Shown: positions 1 through 5,024 of the stretch, piece after piece
How the letters are laid out: each line of letters opens with the position of its first letter
Numbering within the stretch: position 1 is the stretch's first letter
NCBI GenBank assembly: GCA_019247865.1
Contig: JAFBAJ010000598.1
Coordinates: 1 to 5,024 of the forward strand
Source: Acidobacteriota bacterium
GTDB lineage: Bacteria; Acidobacteriota; Blastocatellia; Pyrinomonadales; Pyrinomonadaceae
Reading direction: 5' to 3'
DNA length: 5,024 nt
The notes under the pieces: model-generated
What the model was told of the DNA's origin: nothing
Databases searched by the model: none
The model's input: the letters and a program-made list of their open reading frames with translations, nothing else
Position numbers and translations under genes: made by a program

Positions 1-16
1 GCGACATATTTATAGC
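1..16 (+). repeat. Tail of a REP-like palindromic repeat, cut by the window edge
   Basis: The first 16 bases match the tail of the repeat units seen downstream: the last GC of a hairpin, then GACATATTTATAGC, against GAAATATTTATAGC in the unit at 567-593. The hairpin itself would lie just left of the window. Its expected position, about 50 bp before the hairpin at 41, fits the spacing of the other units. The forward orientation is the same as that of the next unit. Confidence 0.6.
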
Positions 17-40
17 CACCCCATGAGCCACAACCTGCAA

Positions 41-60
41 GCTCCTTTAGGAGCGGAATG
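41..60 (+). repeat. REP-like hairpin unit in the transposase leader
   Basis: GCTCC (41-45), loop TTTA, GGAGC (50-54) form a perfect 5-bp stem, followed by the short tail GGAATG. The same GGAATG tail recurs, inverted, beside the hairpin at 660-673. The unit ends 9 nt before the transposase start codon, so its right arm and tail lie in the ribosome-binding region of that gene. Confidence 0.75.
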
Positions 61-69
61 TGAGGACTC

Positions 70-552
70 ATGGCTAATACATACACGCAGATATACATTC
101 AAGTTGTGTTTGCTGTAAGCGGGCGTCTCGCTCTTATCCGCCATGAATATCAGGAGGAGCTATATAAATACATCACCGGCATCGTCAGAAATGACGGGCA
201 TAAGCTGATCGCCATTAACGGCATGCAGGATCACATACATGTCCTGCTCGGTTTGAAGCCTGACATGGCGCTGTCGGTCTTAGTTCGAGACATCAAAGCC
301 AGCTCTTCAAAATTCATCAACGACCGCCGCTTGATAAACGGCAAGTTCGGCTGGCAGGAAGGATACGGAGCCTTCTCTTACGGTCATTCGCAGTTAGATA
401 CAATTATTCGATATATCCAGAATCAGGAGCAGCATCACAGCCGCAGGTCTTTCAAAGATGAATATTTGTCGTTATTGAAGAAGTTTCAGATAAAATTCGA
501 GGACAAATACGTTTTCAATTTTCTCGATGACGATAGAACGTCCAAGCCATAA
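70..552 (+). CDS. IS200-like Y1/HUH transposase (RAYT-like)
   Basis: A 160-residue single-strand DNA transposase of the IS200/IS605 Y1 superfamily, a usual length for this small class. The HUH metal-binding motif is visible as D54-H55-I56-H57 in a DHIHVLL block. The nucleophilic tyrosine is expected to be Y115, in a Y-I-Q-N-Q motif (YxxxQ), followed by a QHH segment. An intervening WQEGYGAFS block (about 95-103) is typical of the RAYT-like branch. The N-terminus (MANTYTQIYI) starts where family members usually start, and GAGG at 62-65 can serve as ribosome-binding site. All recognisable catalytic residues are present, so the gene appears intact. No TnpB/IscB-type partner gene is present. Hairpin repeats on both sides suggest that this enzyme acts, or acted, on them rather than forming a classical insertion sequence. 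GC is lower than in the operon: bases 481-540 contain 20 G/C in 60. Whether it is active or domesticated cannot be told from the sequence. Confidence 0.92.
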   Translation: MANTYTQIYIQVVFAVSGRLALIRHEYQEELYKYITGIVRNDGHKLIAINGMQDHIHVLLGLKPDMALSVLVRDIKASSSKFINDRRLINGKFGWQEGYGAFSYGHSQLDTIIRYIQNQEQHHSRRSFKDEYLSLLKKFQIKFEDKYVFNFLDDDRTSKP

Positions 553-566
553 CGCAGAATCTGTAA

Positions 567-593
567 GTCCCGTAGGGACGAAATATTTATAGC
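567..593 (+). repeat. REP-like unit 1 downstream of the transposase (forward)
   Basis: Hairpin GTCCC (567-571), loop GTA, GGGAC (575-579), then the full tail GAAATATTTATAGC (580-593). Relative to the common GCTCC/GGAGC stem, both arms have changed together and pairing is kept. It starts 15 nt after the transposase stop codon. Confidence 0.75.
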
Positions 594-616
594 AACAGCA
601 ATTCCGATGATATCAA

Positions 617-639
617 GCTCCGTCAGGAGCGAAATATTA
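617..639 (+). repeat. REP-like unit 2 (forward)
   Basis: Hairpin GCTCC (617-621), loop GTCA, GGAGC (626-630), followed by GAAATATTA, a shortened form of the tail. It begins 50 bp after the previous hairpin, in the same orientation. Confidence 0.75.
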
Positions 640-650
640 CGCCATTTGAT

Positions 651-673
651 ATGCATTCCGCTCCTGACGGAGC
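651..673 (-). repeat. REP-like unit 3 (inverted)
   Basis: Hairpin GCTCC (660-664), loop TGAC, GGAGC (669-673). Read on the minus strand it is GCTCC-GTCA-GGAGC followed by GGAATGCAT, matching the GGAATG tail of the unit at 41-60. The right flank (TTAAATATTTCG) also resembles a repeat tail, so the orientation of this copy is less certain than for the others. Confidence 0.65.
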
Positions 674-696
674 TTAAATATTTCGAATTGATGGAT

Positions 697-724
697 GCTA
701 TAAACATGCCGCTCCTGACGGAGC
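697..724 (-). repeat. REP-like unit 4 (inverted)
   Basis: Hairpin GCTCC (711-715), loop TGAC, GGAGC (720-724), preceded by GCTATAAACATGCC (697-710). This is the reverse complement of a near-consensus tail (GGCATGTTTATAGC). It lies 51 bp after the previous hairpin. Confidence 0.75.
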
Positions 725-744
725 TGAGTTGCTTTGCATTGAAG

Positions 745-777
745 GCTATAAATATTTAGCTCCTGACGGAGCTAAAA
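745..777 (-). repeat. REP-like unit 5 (inverted), 9-bp stem
   Basis: The tail GCTATAAATATTTA (745-758) on the left is the reverse complement of the near-consensus TAAATATTTATAGC. The hairpin has the strongest stem of the set: TTTAGCTCC (755-763), loop TGAC, GGAGCTAAA (768-776), nine perfect pairs. It is the last unit before the hydA promoter region. No U-tract follows on the + strand, so it is not a standard intrinsic terminator for transcripts coming from the transposase. Confidence 0.75.
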
Positions 778-790
778 CCTGTAGCCTGTC

Positions 791-821
791 TTGGATATTG
801 GTTTAATGATAATTCTTATAA
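791..821 (+). promoter_or_regulatory. Possible promoter region of the hydA operon
   Basis: This AT-rich stretch between the last repeat and the hydA ribosome-binding site contains TTGGAT (791-796), GATAAT (808-813) and TTATAA (816-821). No pair has ideal spacing: TTGGAT to TTATAA is 19 bp and TTGGAT to GATAAT is 11 bp. The boxes are therefore only suggestive; the position, directly before the first gene of the operon, is the main argument. Confidence 0.25.
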
Positions 822-832
822 GGGAGACGTGA

Positions 833-2215
833 ATGAAAACTCTCATACGCAACGGTCGCATCATCACTGCGGTGGATGATTACAGGGCGGACATTCTGAT
901 CGAAGGCGAGACCATTTCGGTCATCGGCGCGAAGCTGGAGATGGAGGCGGACCGCGTGATCGATGCGAGCGGGAAGCTGGTCATTCCGGGCGGCATTGAT
1001 CCGCACACGCACATGGAGTTGCCGTTCGGTGGGACGCAGGCGTCGGATGATTTTCGCACGGGGACGATCGCGGCGGCGCATGGCGGGACGACTTCGATCA
1101 TAGACTTCGCGGTGCAGTACAAGGGGCAGGCGCTCATCGAAGCGGTCGACAACTGGCATCAGAAGGCTGAAGGTAAGACGGCCATCGATTACGGCTTTCA
1201 TCTCATCACGACCGAGTTGGAGGACAATCAGATCGAAGAGATGCACACGTTGATGGACGAGGGCATCACGAGCTTCAAGCTGTTCATGGCCTATCCGGGC
1301 GTCTTTCTGGTGGACGACGCGACCATCTTTCGCGCGATGAGTGCGGCGGGCGAGCGCGGCGGCCTCATCTGCATGCACGCGGAGAACGGCATCGTCATCA
1401 ACGAGATCATCAAACGCGCGCTGGCGCAAGGCAGAACCGCGCCTAAGTATCACGCGCTGACACGCCCGACCAGAGCCGAAGCCGAAGGCGTGCATCGCGC
1501 CATCGCCATCGCAGAGATGGCGGAGGCTCCGGTCTACATCGTGCATCTCTCGTGCGCTGACGCGCTCGAACAGGTACGCGAGGCGAGGGACAGGGGCTTG
1601 CCGGCCTTCGCGGAGACCTGCCCGCAGTATCTCTTTCTCTCTTACGACAATTACGAAGAGCCTGGCTTTGAGGGCGCGAAGTACGTCATGACGCCGCCTT
1701 TGCGCGAGAAGTGGAATCAGGCGGAGCTGTGGAAGGGTTTGAAGATGGATGACCTGCAAGTCATCTCGACGGATCACTGCCCGTTCTGCATGAAGGAGCA
1801 GAAGGAGCTGGGGAAGGACGACTTCTCAAAAATTCCGAACGGCGCGCCCGGCGTGGAGCATCGCGTCCCGCTCATCTACAACGGCGGAGTGGTCGAGAAT
1901 CGCATCAGCCTCAACCGCTTCGTCGAGCTGACTTCGACCGCCGCCGCCAAGATGTTCGGCCTCTTCCCGAAGAAAGGAACCATCGCCGTCGGCTCCGACG
2001 CAGACATCGTCATCTTCGACGCCGAACGGCAGCAGACCATCTCCGCCGCCACGCATCACATGAACGTCGACTACTCCGCCTACGAAGGCAAGACCATCAC
2101 CGGCGTCGTCGAAACCGTCCTCTCACGCGGCCGCGTCGTGATCGAGAACGGCGAGTACGTGGGCCAGGCCGGTGACGGAAAGTTTCTCAAGCGCGGCACG
2201 TGTGTCGCGATGTGA
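833..2215 (+). CDS. hydA: Dihydropyrimidinase (D-hydantoinase family)
   Basis: A 460-residue cyclic amidohydrolase, the normal length for dihydropyrimidinase (also called pydB). It reversibly opens dihydrouracil or dihydrothymine to N-carbamoyl-beta-alanine or N-carbamoyl-beta-aminoisobutyrate, and many members also open 5-substituted hydantoins. The binuclear metal ligands of the TIM-barrel family are visible: H58-T-H60, the lysine expected to be carbamylated (K149 in SFKLFMAY), H182 in MHAEN, H238 in VHLS and D314 in STDHCPF. Y154 in the FMAYPG loop and N336 in the PNGAPGVE block occupy positions that bind the ureide ring in the family. The C-terminal small beta domain (GSDADIVIFD, about 388-396, and LSRGRVVIENG, about 430-440) is complete. 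AGGGAG at 821-826, 6 nt before ATG, supports the start. The permease and ureidopropionase genes downstream support a catabolic role in the cytoplasm. Preferred substrate (dihydropyrimidine or hydantoin) cannot be read from the sequence. The codon ending shifts from mostly NNG early to NNC late in the gene. Confidence 0.93.
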   Translation: MKTLIRNGRIITAVDDYRADILIEGETISVIGAKLEMEADRVIDASGKLVIPGGIDPHTHMELPFGGTQASDDFRTGTIAAAHGGTTSIIDFAVQYKGQALIEAVDNWHQKAEGKTAIDYGFHLITTELEDNQIEEMHTLMDEGITSFKLFMAYPGVFLVDDATIFRAMSAAGERGGLICMHAENGIVINEIIKRALAQGRTAPKYHALTRPTRAEAEGVHRAIAIAEMAEAPVYIVHLSCADALEQVREARDRGLPAFAETCPQYLFLSYDNYEEPGFEGAKYVMTPPLREKWNQAELWKGLKMDDLQVISTDHCPFCMKEQKELGKDDFSKIPNGAPGVEHRVPLIYNGGVVENRISLNRFVELTSTAAAKMFGLFPKKGTIAVGSDADIVIFDAERQQTISAATHHMNVDYSAYEGKTITGVVETVLSRGRVVIENGEYVGQAGDGKFLKRGTCVAM

Positions 2216-2218
2216 GAG
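2214..2218 (+). promoter_or_regulatory. Ribosome-binding site of the permease, overlapping the hydA stop
   Basis: GAGAG overlaps the hydA stop codon (TGA, 2213-2215) and lies 7 nt before ATG at 2226. It favours 2226 over the in-frame ATG at 2172, which lies inside hydA and would add 18 residues that look unlike any NCS1 N-terminus. The arrangement suggests translational coupling of the two genes. Confidence 0.55.
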
Positions 2219-2225
2219 TGCACCT

Positions 2226-3725
2226 ATGAGCGAAACAATCCAACATGAGGACGGCCGCGTTGAGCTGAAAGATTACGCGACGATCAGGTCGAGCCCGCTC
2301 TATAACGAAGACCTCGCGCCCGTGCCGGTCGAGAAACGCGACTGGACGACCTATAACTACGCCGCGCTCTGGGTCAGCATGGCGCATTGCATTCCGACCT
2401 ACATTCTGGCTTCCGGCCTCATCAGCGCGGGCATGAACTGGTGGCAGGCGCTGATCACGATCCTGCTCGGCAACACGATCGTGCTCGTCCCGATCCTGCT
2501 CAATTCTCATCCGGGCACGAAGTACGGGATTCCCTTTCCGGTCTTTGCGCGTGCGAGCTATGGGACGCTCGGCTCGAATCTTCCGGCGCTGATGCGTGCG
2601 CTCGTCGCGTGCGGCTGGTTCGGCATCAACGCGTGGATCGGCGGCGAGGCGCTGCAAACGTTCTTCAGCTCGCTGATTCCCGGATGGAAGACACTGCTCG
2701 GCGGCCCAGTCGGCGGCTATACGCCGACGATGTGGCTCTCGTTTCTACTCTTCTGGGCGCTCAATCTCTACATCATCTATCGCGGGATGGATCTGCTCCG
2801 CAAGGTTGAGAACTGGGCCGCGCCGTTCGTGCTGATTATGACGGCGATCCTGCTCGGTTGGGCTTTGTGGCGTGCGGGCGGAGTCGGACACCTCTTGCGC
2901 GATCCGGGCCGACTCAATAGCTGGTCTGCTTTCCGGCCGATCTTTATTCCGTCGCTGACGGCGATGATCGGCTTCTGGGCGACGCTCTCTTTGAACATGC
3001 CGGACTTCACGCGCTTCGGACGCAGCCAGCGCGAACAGGTGATCGGGCAGACCGTCGCCCTGCCGACGACGATGACCGTCTTTGCCGCGATGAGCGTGAT
3101 GATCACCTCTGCCGCGATGGTCATCTATCCGGCGCAGCCGCCCGAACAGCTCTGGGACCCGATGAAGCTGGTCGGGCTGTTCGACCAGGTCTGGATCGTG
3201 GCAATCTCTATGTTCACGGTCGTCGTCGCCACCCTCGCCGTCAATATCGCGGCCAATGTCGTCTCGCCGGCGAACGACTTTGCCAACGCTTTCCCGCGCT
3301 GGATCTCTTTTCGCACGGGCGGATTAATCACGGGTATCATCGGCATCCTGATTCAGCCGTGGCGACTGCTCGCCAACCCGGAGCGTTATATCAACGGCTG
3401 GCTGGTCGGTTATTCCGGCGGGATGGGCTCTATCGCCGGAGTCCTGATCGTCGATTACTGGCTGGTGCGTCACAAGCAACTGGCGCTGCCCGACCTCTAT
3501 CGCAAGCAGGGCGCGTACACTTACGCGCAGGGTTGGAACTGGCGTGCGGTGGCCGCCACGCTGTTTGGCTGCCTGCTCGCCTGGATCGGACTGATCGTCC
3601 CACTCCTGCGGCCGCTTTACGACTACGGCTGGTTCGTCGGCTTCGCCGCTTCCGCCATCGCCTATTATGTGCTGGCGAAGCTCTCTCCGATGCGACAGTC
3701 AGCGGTGCTCGAAGCTCAAACATAG
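2226..3725 (+). CDS. NCS1-family nucleobase/hydantoin/allantoin permease
   Basis: A 499-residue inner-membrane symporter of the nucleobase:cation symporter-1 family (Mhp1, PucI, FurE relatives; LeuT fold). About twelve hydrophobic segments can be placed, near residues 43-69, 73-94, 118-143, 167-186, 196-216, 238-258, 273-300, 322-347, 364-378, 391-413, 439-461 and 466-486. Family motifs are clear: YGIPFPVFARASYG (100-113), GWFGINAWIGG (130-140), GFWATLSLNMPDFTRF (249-264), and NIAANVVSPANDFANAFP (340-357). By family alignment W131 and W251 should be the two tryptophans that sandwich the substrate (W117 and W220 in Mhp1). The position four residues after the first tryptophan, Gln in Mhp1 and FurE, is N135 here. 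The start at 2226 lies 10 nt after the hydA stop. Its place between the ring-opening and carbamoyl-hydrolysing enzymes indicates that it imports their substrate. The exact ureide (uracil, dihydropyrimidine, hydantoin or allantoin) is undetermined. Confidence 0.92.
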   Translation: MSETIQHEDGRVELKDYATIRSSPLYNEDLAPVPVEKRDWTTYNYAALWVSMAHCIPTYILASGLISAGMNWWQALITILLGNTIVLVPILLNSHPGTKYGIPFPVFARASYGTLGSNLPALMRALVACGWFGINAWIGGEALQTFFSSLIPGWKTLLGGPVGGYTPTMWLSFLLFWALNLYIIYRGMDLLRKVENWAAPFVLIMTAILLGWALWRAGGVGHLLRDPGRLNSWSAFRPIFIPSLTAMIGFWATLSLNMPDFTRFGRSQREQVIGQTVALPTTMTVFAAMSVMITSAAMVIYPAQPPEQLWDPMKLVGLFDQVWIVAISMFTVVVATLAVNIAANVVSPANDFANAFPRWISFRTGGLITGIIGILIQPWRLLANPERYINGWLVGYSGGMGSIAGVLIVDYWLVRHKQLALPDLYRKQGAYTYAQGWNWRAVAATLFGCLLAWIGLIVPLLRPLYDYGWFVGFAASAIAYYVLAKLSPMRQSAVLEAQT

Positions 3726-3746
3726 TAAGATAGAAATACTACTCAT

Positions 3747-3752
3747 AAAGGA
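3747..3752 (+). promoter_or_regulatory. Ribosome-binding site of pydC
   Basis: AAAGGA lies 7 nt before the ATG at 3760. It sets this start over the in-frame ATG at 3667, which would overlap the permease by 59 nt and add 31 residues without similarity to the nitrilase fold. Confidence 0.65.
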
Positions 3753-3759
3753 AAAGCAT

Positions 3760-4629
3760 ATGCCACGAACAGTCAAATGCGGTCTTATTCAGGCGACGAA
3801 CGCAGCGCCGACCGACGCGCCAATCGAAGAGATCAAGCGCGCCAACATCGACAAGCATCTCGGCATGATCGAGGATGCGGCGCGGCAGGGCGTGCAGATT
3901 CTCTGCATGCAGGAGGTCTTCACGACGCCCTACTTCTGCGCAGAGCAGCAGACGCGCTGGTACGAAGCGGTCGAGAAAGTGCCGGACGGCCCGACCGTCA
4001 AGCTCATGCAGGAGACAGCGAAGAAGCACGGCATGGTCATCATCGTGCCGATCTATGAAGAAGAGATCACTGGCATCTACTACAACACCGCCGCCGTGAT
4101 CGATGCCGATGGAACTTACCTCGGCAAGTATCGCAAGAACCATATCCCGCACGTCGCGCCCGGCTTCTGGGAAAAATTCTATTTCAAGCCCGGCAACCTC
4201 GGCTATCCGACCTTTGAAACAGCCTATGCGCGCATCGGCGTATATATCTGCTACGACCGGCACTTTCCGGAAGGCGCGCGCTGCCTCGGCCTCAACGGAG
4301 CGGAGATCGTCTTCAATCCGTCGGCGACCGTCGCAGGGCTCTCGGAATATTTGTGGAAGCTGGAGCAGCCCGCGCACGCCGTCGCCAACGGCTACTTCGT
4401 CGGCGCGATCAATCGCGTCGGCCACGAACAGCCCTGGGACATCGGCGAATTCTACGGCCAGAGCTACTTCTGCGATCCGCGCGGTCAATTCGTCGCCGAA
4501 GCCCCGCGCGACCAGGACGCCCTCGTCGTGGCAGACCTCAATCTCGACATGATCCGCGAAGTCCGCAACACCTGGCAATTCTTCCGCGACCGCAGGCCGG
4601 AGAGTTATGATGAGATAGTCGCTGAGTAA
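3760..4629 (+). CDS. pydC: Beta-ureidopropionase (N-carbamoyl-beta-alanine amidohydrolase)
   Basis: A 289-residue nitrilase-superfamily amidase. It would hydrolyse N-carbamoyl-beta-alanine to beta-alanine, ammonia and CO2, the last step of reductive pyrimidine degradation. The Glu-Lys-Cys triad is visible: E52 in MQEVF, K126 in YRKNHIP and C164 in YICYDRHFPE. A further conserved glutamate is probably E138 in GFWEKFYF. The block GAEIVFNPSATVAGLSEYLW (180-199) and the following AINRVG (216-221) closely resemble, from memory, the corresponding segment of animal beta-ureidopropionase (UPB1). This argues for that subfamily over plain nitrilases, N-carbamoylputrescine amidase or the nitrilase-type N-carbamoyl-D-amino-acid hydrolase. 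The last remains the main alternative, because a D-hydantoinase/D-carbamoylase pair would have the same layout. The gene follows the permease by 34 nt with no terminator and is probably the third gene of one transcript. The product is cytoplasmic; no signal peptide is seen. The start is chosen by the ribosome-binding site and by the natural first beta strand (KCGLIQA). Confidence 0.88.
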   Translation: MPRTVKCGLIQATNAAPTDAPIEEIKRANIDKHLGMIEDAARQGVQILCMQEVFTTPYFCAEQQTRWYEAVEKVPDGPTVKLMQETAKKHGMVIIVPIYEEEITGIYYNTAAVIDADGTYLGKYRKNHIPHVAPGFWEKFYFKPGNLGYPTFETAYARIGVYICYDRHFPEGARCLGLNGAEIVFNPSATVAGLSEYLWKLEQPAHAVANGYFVGAINRVGHEQPWDIGEFYGQSYFCDPRGQFVAEAPRDQDALVVADLNLDMIREVRNTWQFFRDRRPESYDEIVAE

Positions 4630-4664
4630 AAGTCCCAAGTCTCAAGTCTCAAGACCCAAGTCTC
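4630..4664. repeat. Five tandem heptamers, AAGTCTC type
   Basis: Five uninterrupted 7-bp units follow the pydC stop codon without a gap: AAGTCCC, AAGTCTC, AAGTCTC, AAGACCC, AAGTCTC. Three are identical and two differ by one or two bases. The array has no strong dyad symmetry and is not a terminator. It lies 38 bp before the next start codon. Its function is unknown; it may be slipped-strand microsatellite-like expansion or part of a dispersed heptamer family. Confidence 0.85.
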
Positions 4665-4689
4665 GGATTGGCTGTATTGAGCTACTTTT

Positions 4690-4694
4690 AGGAG
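4690..4694 (+). promoter_or_regulatory. Ribosome-binding site of the four-helix-bundle gene
   Basis: AGGAG lies 8 nt before ATG at 4703 and fixes the start of the truncated gene at the right edge. No convincing promoter was seen in the 25 bp between the heptamer repeats and this site. Confidence 0.6.
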
Positions 4695-4702
4695 TGACAG
4701 CT

Positions 4703-5024
4703 ATGTCGAGAATCAAGCGCTTTGAGGATATTGAAGCATGGAAAATCTCACGCGAGCTAACAAGGCTGATCTATCAGGCAACTGCCCGCGGTGAGTTCGG
4801 ACGTGACTTTGGCCTGCGCGATCAAATTCGGCGCGCGTCTGTCTCGGTTCTCTCAAATATCGCGGAAGGATTTGAAAGAGACGGTGACAGAGAGTTCCTG
4901 CAATTCCTAACAATAGCCAAGGGCTCATGCGGTGAAGTGCGTGCCCAACTTTATGTGGCTTTAGATCAACGCTACTTTGACGAAGCGCAATTTGCTTATC
5001 TAACTCAAAAAGCAATGGAGGCTA
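4703..5024 (+). CDS. Four-helix-bundle protein (23S rRNA intervening-sequence type), 3'-truncated
   Basis: An open frame of 107 codons starts at ATG 4703 and runs off the window without a stop. The translation begins MSRIKRFEDIEAWKISREL and contains DFGLRDQIRRASVSVLSNIAEGFER (about 37-61) and EFLQFLTIAKGSCGEVRAQLYVA (about 66-88). These are the hallmark blocks of the S23/IVS four-helix-bundle family: an aromatic-acidic start, LRxQIRRA, the NIAEGF turn and the FLxIAxGSxxE helix. Family members are usually about 115-130 residues, so only the last part of helix 4 should be missing. The family was first noticed inside intervening sequences of 23S rRNA genes, but most members are stand-alone genes like this one and their molecular role is unknown; the bundle forms oligomers and has been suspected of nucleic-acid binding. 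There is no rRNA sequence around it here. GC is lower than in the operon (28 G/C in bases 4861-4920), which may point to separate acquisition. Confidence 0.9.
   Translation, partial: MSRIKRFEDIEAWKISRELTRLIYQATARGEFGRDFGLRDQIRRASVSVLSNIAEGFERDGDREFLQFLTIAKGSCGEVRAQLYVALDQRYFDEAQFAYLTQKAMEA

Noticed and set aside
23..118. Short + strand frame beginning MSHNLQAPLGAE, overlapping the transposase start
   Set aside because: About 31 codons, running through the repeat hairpin and into the transposase in another frame, with no ribosome-binding site or family similarity that I can see.
755..776. Intrinsic terminator at the 9-bp hairpin
   Set aside because: The stem is good but no run of T follows it on the + strand, and on the minus strand only a short mixed AT stretch follows. 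It matches the repeat family instead.
567..777. CRISPR array
   Set aside because: The repeats are short palindromes in both orientations with related, not unique, sequences between them, and no cas genes are present. The REP-like reading explains them better.
803..1777. 324-codon open frame on the minus strand over hydA
   Set aside because: It is antisense to a clear dihydropyrimidinase, very rich in Arg, His and Asp, and shows no recognisable fold or motif. Long antisense frames are expected in GC-rich genes.
2172..2225. Upstream in-frame start for the permease at 2172
   Set aside because: The added 18 residues are an out-of-frame reading of the hydA end. ATG at 2226 has a ribosome-binding site and gives a normal NCS1 N-terminus.
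3739..4638. 299-codon open frame on the minus strand over pydC
   Set aside because: It mirrors the whole beta-ureidopropionase gene, whose catalytic triad is intact on the + strand. The antisense product has no recognisable domain and no convincing ribosome-binding site.
4713..5015. 100-codon minus-strand frame at the right edge
   Set aside because: It is antisense to the four-helix-bundle gene, whose family motifs are clear on the + strand.

Overview
This 5 kb window looks like a moderately GC-rich bacterial chromosome. It holds a three-gene pyrimidine-degradation (or hydantoin-utilisation) operon, with an IS200-like transposase and its hairpin repeats on the left and a four-helix-bundle (23S rRNA intervening-sequence type) protein gene, cut by the window edge, on the right. 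All genes are on the + strand. I cannot fix the phylum. The mix of non-proteobacterial RAYT-like transposase, stand-alone four-helix-bundle gene and heptamer repeats would suit Acidobacteriota, Chloroflexota or a similar environmental lineage, but that is only an impression.

Left region (1-832): a 160-residue Y1/HUH transposase (70-552) is bracketed by copies of a short palindromic repeat. The repeat is a 5-bp-stem hairpin (typically GCTCC-loop-GGAGC) followed by an AT-rich tail close to GAAATATTTATAGC. One tail is cut by the left window edge and one full hairpin lies just before the transposase start. Five more hairpins follow the gene at a spacing of 43-51 bp, two in the forward orientation and then three inverted. 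This resembles the REP/RAYT arrangement known from proteobacteria. The region is visibly less GC-rich than the operon.

Central region (833-4629): dihydropyrimidinase (hydA), an NCS1-family nucleobase/hydantoin permease and a nitrilase-superfamily beta-ureidopropionase (pydC) follow each other with gaps of 10 and 34 nt and no terminator between them. Together they would import a cyclic ureide (dihydropyrimidine, pyrimidine base, hydantoin or similar), open the ring to an N-carbamoyl amino acid, and hydrolyse that to ammonia, CO2 and a (beta-)amino acid. The first reductive step (dihydropyrimidine dehydrogenase) is not in the window.

Right region (4630-5024): five tandem heptamers (AAGTCTC type) begin directly after the pydC stop codon. 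A four-helix-bundle protein gene then starts at 4703 and runs off the window. I see no tRNA, rRNA, CRISPR array or convincing intrinsic terminator.
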